From positions 124,001-188,000 of the forward strand of contig NZ_CP110383.1 in NCBI RefSeq assembly GCF_026015965.1: a stretch of DNA of 64,000 nt, written 5' to 3'. Below are positions 60,418 to 64,000 of this stretch, in pieces. A model generated the notes under the pieces. That model made no database searches, was not told where the DNA came from, and saw nothing but the letters and a program-made list of their open reading frames with translations. The stretch comes from Selenomonas sputigena (GTDB taxonomy: Bacteria > Bacillota > Negativicutes > Selenomonadales > Selenomonadaceae). A program made the position numbers and the translations under genes. Numbering within the stretch: the first letter of the stretch is position 1; each line of letters begins with the position of its first letter.

Positions 60418-62312
60418 TAGAGAGACTCAGTATGACGGATTTCGCTCTTGCGGAGCAAAATATCTTCGAGGATGAGGAGAAGACGAAAAGGCTTGCTACA
60501 TTGGGACGGCGTTCGTACCTGGTGGATGGCAGCATGGAATACGGCAACTACGACTGTCACATTTTGATCGGTAAATACTGTGCTTTGGGACATCGGATCG
60601 TTTTTGAGATGGGACTCAATCATGACTATCATTGTGTCACGACGTATCCTTTTGAAGATGTGCTGCAAATCGATGAGGACACTTTGAATCATGCCAAGGG
60701 AGTCAATCACAATCAGATCATCATCGGCAACGACGTTTGGATCGGCTGTGATGTGACGTTGATGGGCGGCGTGCGTATCGGTAACGGTGCTGTCATCGGG
60801 GCGAGAACTGTTGTGGCGAAGGATGTGCCTCCGTATGCCGTCGTTGTGGGGAATCCGGCGCGCGTCATCAAGTATCGATTTCCAAAAGAAATCATTGAAA
60901 AGCTGCAGAAGATCAAGTGGTGGAACTGGCCCGAAGAAAAAATTCTGTCCTTATTGTCGGAACTGAAGGATGTGCGGCGCTTTGTCGATACATTTAGCGA
61001 AGACGTGAAAGAAGATGACGAGGATGCGGAACTGACAGCTTCGATGAAGGAACTGCAGTCGCAAGGCTATACGATCTGCTATTGCATCGCCGACTTTGAT
61101 GTGCAGGATCGGGTCTGGCAAAGGGTGTTTGAAAATTATCTGAAAGCGTATTGTTCGGCAGACAAGACGGCTTTGTTGTTTGGTATACGGCAAGAACCGG
61201 AAACGGCAGCTGCTTTATCGTACATGGAGGAGCGATTGGAAGCGATGGGAGAGGCGGCGCCGCTTGTCTTGACGCATCCTATGGGGACGAGGCTTTCCGT
61301 TCCCGTGCTGCGACAGGTGGATTGTCTCATTACGACGAAGTCGGATATTTCTTCCGAGGCCGTCGATTATGCGAGTGACGCAGGGCTTCGAATCGTCTAT
61401 GGTTTGGATGAGAGGGATAAGGTCTTTCCGCCCAAAATTCGTTTGACGATCGCCTTCATCACCTACAACCGCAGACAGTACCTTGCGGAGTCCCTGCCAC
61501 GCGTATTGGCGCAGGTCGGAGATGATGCGGCGGTCGATGTCCTCATCTCGGACAACGCTTCGACCGATGATACGCGCGTCTTCGTCGAAGAGTGGCAGGC
61601 GCGTTACAAGAATCTTCGCTATCATTGCAATGAGGAGAATGTCGGTGCGGAAGGAAACATCCATCGAGCCATGCAGGCGAGTCGCGGCGAATATGTTCTC
61701 ATCGCGGGCGATGATGATTATTTCTGCGACGGAGTGCTTCATATTCTGCTCGATACGATCGAAAAAAATCGTGGAGACGCCCTCTTCTATATGGCGCAAA
61801 ATCCTGCGCCGATGCATGTGTATCGCGGAGCGGGCGCCCTCGACTACATCGCGAAACTCGGTCATACCATGACGTGGCTGACGGCCATTACCATGAGGCG
61901 AGACCTCTACCTTGGCATAAAAGAGCCGCAAAAGTATGATGATACGCATATGCCGCAGGTCTACCTCCAACTGGAAATACTCAAACAGAAGGCAGATTTC
62001 ACGATTATCGAGGGGCCTTTTTTTGCCGATGGAACGGGAAATCATGATCCTGCCGGCTACAACTTCGCCGAGGTTTTTATCAAAAACTATCTCGATATCC
62101 TGACGGCATGCGTCGAGATTCCACCGGAGCAGATGACGATGGAAAAGAAGCGGCTGATGGAGCAGATGATTTTTCCTTGGTGCGAGAAGATCAAGAGGGA
62201 AAAACTCGATCTTTCCCTGGAAGGAATCTTCGACATCGTGCGTGATTATTACGGGAATGAATCATACTATGCACAGGTCGTTTCGATACTCAGAGACAAT
62301 ATATTGAAATGA
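60414..62312 (+). CDS. Hexapeptide acyltransferase-GT2 glycosyltransferase fusion
   Basis: A 632-aa protein. Residues about 20-165 form a CatB/streptogramin-acetyltransferase-like beta helix with [23 protein letters not shown] (parts), [34 protein letters not shown] (parts) and [14 protein letters not shown]. Residues about 195-340 are an unnamed middle part. A GT2 domain begins at about 343 ([48 protein letters not shown]) and runs to the C-terminus. It repeats the layout of the second half of the upstream protein, with a closely similar GT2 domain, so the genes arose by tandem duplication. The AT-rich composition suggests an accessory glycan locus. Confidence 0.8.
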   Translation: MIERLSMTDFALAEQNIFEDEEKTKRLATLGRRSYLVDGSMEYGNYDCHILIGKYCALGHRIVFEMGLNHDYHCVTTYPFEDVLQIDEDTLNHAKGVNHNQIIIGNDVWIGCDVTLMGGVRIGNGAVIGARTVVAKDVPPYAVVVGNPARVIKYRFPKEIIEKLQKIKWWNWPEEKILSLLSELKDVRRFVDTFSEDVKEDDEDAELTASMKELQSQGYTICYCIADFDVQDRVWQRVFENYLKAYCSADKTALLFGIRQEPETAAALSYMEERLEAMGEAAPLVLTHPMGTRLSVPVLRQVDCLITTKSDISSEAVDYASDAGLRIVYGLDERDKVFPPKIRLTIAFITYNRRQYLAESLPRVLAQVGDDAAVDVLISDNASTDDTRVFVEEWQARYKNLRYHCNEENVGAEGNIHRAMQASRGEYVLIAGDDDYFCDGVLHILLDTIEKNRGDALFYMAQNPAPMHVYRGAGALDYIAKLGHTMTWLTAITMRRDLYLGIKEPQKYDDTHMPQVYLQLEILKQKADFTIIEGPFFADGTGNHDPAGYNFAEVFIKNYLDILTACVEIPPEQMTMEKKRLMEQMIFPWCEKIKREKLDLSLEGIFDIVRDYYGNESYYAQVVSILRDNILK

Positions 62313-62450
62313 TCCGAACATGTGATTTAAGCCTGCAAATAAAAAGTCAAGCCCTTAGATGAAAAAAGATGAGGAGTTGTGGCAAGTGGAATTTGAGCAA
62401 CACAAATAGGTCGCCGCAGGAGCGCCGACCAAAGGGACGGTAGTGAAATG
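62313..62450. other. Intergenic region and possible right end of the IS110 element
   Basis: It contains GGTCG/CGACC around 62408-62429, a short hairpin, and no gene. The downstream end of the transposon probably lies here, but no terminal repeat marks it. Confidence 0.35.
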
Positions 62451-63662
62451 CTATTCTTGTTCTTTGGAAAGGCTTGCCAAATACTCATTTACGCGCCCGT
62501 AGTAGATGCGCAGGAACTTATTCGCTCCTGCCGTCATATAGACGTAGTAAGGCTTTCCCTCGGAGCGTTTCTTGTCCATGAAGTTGTAGACTGCATCATC
62601 GGGAGAACGCATCAAGAGTCCTGAAACAATCTGAAACAGTGCCTTTCGAAGATGCGGAGAACCTGCCTTGGATGTCTTGTTGCTCTTTAACTGCATTGTC
62701 CCTGACTGTTTTGCCCCGGGATCAACGCCCGCGAAAGCAGTCAACGAGCCGCGCCGAGGAAAACGGGTGATGTCGCCGATCTCTGCGATCAGCTGGCTTG
62801 CAAGTGTCGGACCGACACCGTTCATGTCAATCACAACGGGGTATTCCGGCAGCTGCTCGGCAAGAGCGACCATCTGCGTGCGCAAGGCTTCTACTGTCTT
62901 AGACAGTACATTGAGCTGGGCGATGGAGGTCTGCACCAACATCTTCGTCGTCTTGTCCATCGGGAGCATCGCAATGAGATCCTTTGCCTTTTCCATGAGC
63001 AGCCTCGGTTTGTCCGGCTGGAAGTTGTAGCCGTGGCGATGACACCATTTGCGGTAACGCTCTGTAAAGGTACTGAGGCTCATAGAGCAGACATAATCGA
63101 CGTGCCAAAACGCACGTACATAATCCACCCATTTCTGCGAGCCATCCGCTCTGGCAGGGCTTTCAAAATAGGTGTTGGCACCGGGATAGACCTGATCGAT
63201 GAGCGCGATGAGATTGTTCTTGCAGGCAGTCTTCTGCTTCATGCAGAAGGCAAACTGTCGATTCAAGGTTTTGAGTTGTGTACGTGTGGTATCCATGCCT
63301 GTATGCTGACGCAAATCGCACCAATTGTCAAGGGCATACCGCGCAATCTTCTTGGCATCGGCTTTATCCGTCTTGACCTTGCGCAGCGTGTTATTCCCAA
63401 AGTCCTTGATGAGCTTAGGATTGACGGCGGTGACGAAAAGATCGGAGGCGGCAAGCCGTTGGAGCAGCGGCTCGTAGTAACGTCCTGTGTGCTCCATGAC
63501 GATGCGCGTATCTCCACCAAGAGTGTGGGCAAAGGAGATGAGTTCCTTAATGCCGCTCTTGGTGTGGAGCACCTCGAAGGGGCGAGCAAGGAGCTTTCCA
63601 CCGGGCTGGAGTGCAGCGACCATGCTTTTGCCCTTGGAGACATCAATACCGACAGCGTTCAT
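62451..63662 (-). CDS. IS110-family transposase
   Basis: A 403-aa DEDD transposase. N-terminal RuvC-like domain: GIDVSKGKSMVAAL (Asp 7), RIVMEHTGRYYEPLLQ (Glu, about 56), VNPKLIKDFGNNTLRKVKTDKADAKKIARYA (parts; D-x2-D near 101). C-terminal Tnp20-type domain: MNGVGPTLASQLIAEIGDITRF and FAGVDPGAKQSGT, where the Ser is the candidate nucleophile. The start is the ATG at 63662 on the minus strand, after TTGGAGGGA. The protein looks complete, with no stop or frameshift. Confidence 0.93.
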   Translation of the reverse strand: MNAVGIDVSKGKSMVAALQPGGKLLARPFEVLHTKSGIKELISFAHTLGGDTRIVMEHTGRYYEPLLQRLAASDLFVTAVNPKLIKDFGNNTLRKVKTDKADAKKIARYALDNWCDLRQHTGMDTTRTQLKTLNRQFAFCMKQKTACKNNLIALIDQVYPGANTYFESPARADGSQKWVDYVRAFWHVDYVCSMSLSTFTERYRKWCHRHGYNFQPDKPRLLMEKAKDLIAMLPMDKTTKMLVQTSIAQLNVLSKTVEALRTQMVALAEQLPEYPVVIDMNGVGPTLASQLIAEIGDITRFPRRGSLTAFAGVDPGAKQSGTMQLKSNKTSKAGSPHLRKALFQIVSGLLMRSPDDAVYNFMDKKRSEGKPYYVYMTAGANKFLRIYYGRVNEYLASLSKEQE

Positions 63663-64000
63663 GTGAATCCCTCCAAAACAATAGATTTGTAGCAATGGTA
63701 AACCAAACTCCTCATTGCCGATTCGATCTATTGAGGGTTGACACGAACGTGCAGAAGCGCAGTTCTACCTGCATAAAACGAACTGCTGGGAATGGGAGGA
63801 TGGATGACGGACTTAATTGCGGACGTAACGTTCCAGGAATCGCGCGTCAGACCAATGCACTCTCATTCTACAGCTTAGGTAATGAGGTAGACAAGGGGCG
63901 GTCGCGTACCGCTTCCCTGGTCTATAAATCTATTGTAATAGGAATCGAATACTCCCCGTACATCCTTTTTCGGCAGCGTATGGATGCGTTGCGCGGGATT
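63663..64000. other. Noncoding stretch at the window's right end
   Basis: A 338-base region with no gene of its own: the transposase ribosome site, the candidate guide-RNA region, and 60 bases beyond it that may be chromosomal flank. The window ends inside it. Confidence 0.5.
63678..63936 (-). ncRNA. Candidate IS110 bridge (seek) RNA region
   Basis: Upstream of the transposase on its own strand lie a -10-like TACAAT (plus 63932-63937) and then a structured stretch. CAGGGAAGCGGT/ACCGCCCCTTG forms a hairpin, CTCATT/AATGAG encloses a loop, and GGAACGTTACGTCC is near-palindromic. An exact 11-bp inverted repeat (63678-63688 and 63926-63936) brackets it. IS110 elements of this type are known to encode a guide RNA here. 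Confidence 0.45.

Larger units (their letters stand above)
62400..63945 (-). mobile_element. IS110-family insertion sequence (ends approximate)
   Basis: The transposase gene plus long noncoding DNA on its upstream side (63663-63945). IS110 elements have no clear terminal inverted repeats, so the ends given are estimates. The flanking glycosyltransferase locus is typical accessory DNA. Confidence 0.6.

Noticed and set aside
1-64000. tRNA, rRNA and CRISPR loci
   Set aside because: None was recognised in the intergenic spaces, most of which are under 150 bases and are filled by promoters and terminators.

Overview
The window is a dense, GC-rich chromosomal segment from a Gram-negative-staining (diderm) member of the Firmicutes, most likely an oral or gut Selenomonas or a close Negativicutes relative. 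Firmicutes-type genes (mraZ, abrB, yaaR/ricT-like, DUF881, small basic protein, a DUF348-3D protein, a TPP riboswitch upstream of thiSGH) sit beside outer-membrane genes (lptF/G-like permease, mlaEFD, tolC, tamB, bamA, skp/ompH copies, lpxD, an LpxL-type acyltransferase). The genus is an inference from gene content, GC level and synteny; no database search was run.

Layout. 0-5 kb: LPS-export permease, a DUF3084 coiled-coil protein, a RuvC/YqgF-fold protein, a YbjN-like protein, then two minus-strand genes (DUF1858 and a FlxA-like protein). 5.2-8.3 kb: TPP riboswitch and thiS-thiG-thiH-thiE. 8.4-10.8 kb: flotillin and a polysaccharide deacetylase. 11.0-25.8 kb: the division and cell-wall (dcw) cluster mraZ-rsmH-ftsL-murE/F fusion-mraY-murD-murG-murC-ddl-ftsQ, then a small-protein/GNAT pair with its own promoter, then DUF881-sbp-ftsZ. 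ftsI, ftsW, murB and ftsA are missing from their usual places. 26-34.6 kb: AMIN-phosphodiester glycosidase, a small secreted biotinyl-like protein, an S55 (SpoIVB-like) peptidase with a very large charged insertion, then mlaE-mlaF-mlaD and tolC. 34.7-47.7 kb: tamB, a sigma factor with a membrane-anchored partner, bamA, an unknown barrel protein, three Skp/OmpH-like genes, lpxD and a lauroyl-type acyltransferase. 47.8-54.7 kb: housekeeping genes yaaR, holB, ricT, rsmI, abrB (minus), metG and tatD. 54.8-57.7 kb: DUF348-3D protein, a minus-strand conserved protein, and an amino-acid permease behind a structured leader. 57.7-62.3 kb: two related multidomain glycosyltransferase/hexapeptide proteins, the first with a frame-disrupting internal deletion. 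62.4-64 kb: an IS110-family element with a long structured noncoding side that could encode a bridge RNA.

How the genes work together. The dcw cluster makes lipid II and drives division. The 30-47 kb block is an outer-membrane biogenesis island covering phospholipid traffic (MlaEFD, where MlaD carries its own predicted outer-membrane barrel, plus TamB), efflux (TolC), barrel assembly (BamA, Skp copies) and lipid A (LpxD, acyltransferase), with a sigma factor gene in the middle that may connect it to an envelope signal. Many genes are coupled by ATGA or one-base overlaps. Promoters and intrinsic terminators are clear at most operon boundaries.

The strongest leads for new biology are the structured leader of the permease and the 24-base element it shares with the abrB-metG intergenic region, the bamA-linked barrel protein, the sigma/anti-sigma candidate pair, the GNAT pair inside the dcw cluster, and the split S55 peptidase.
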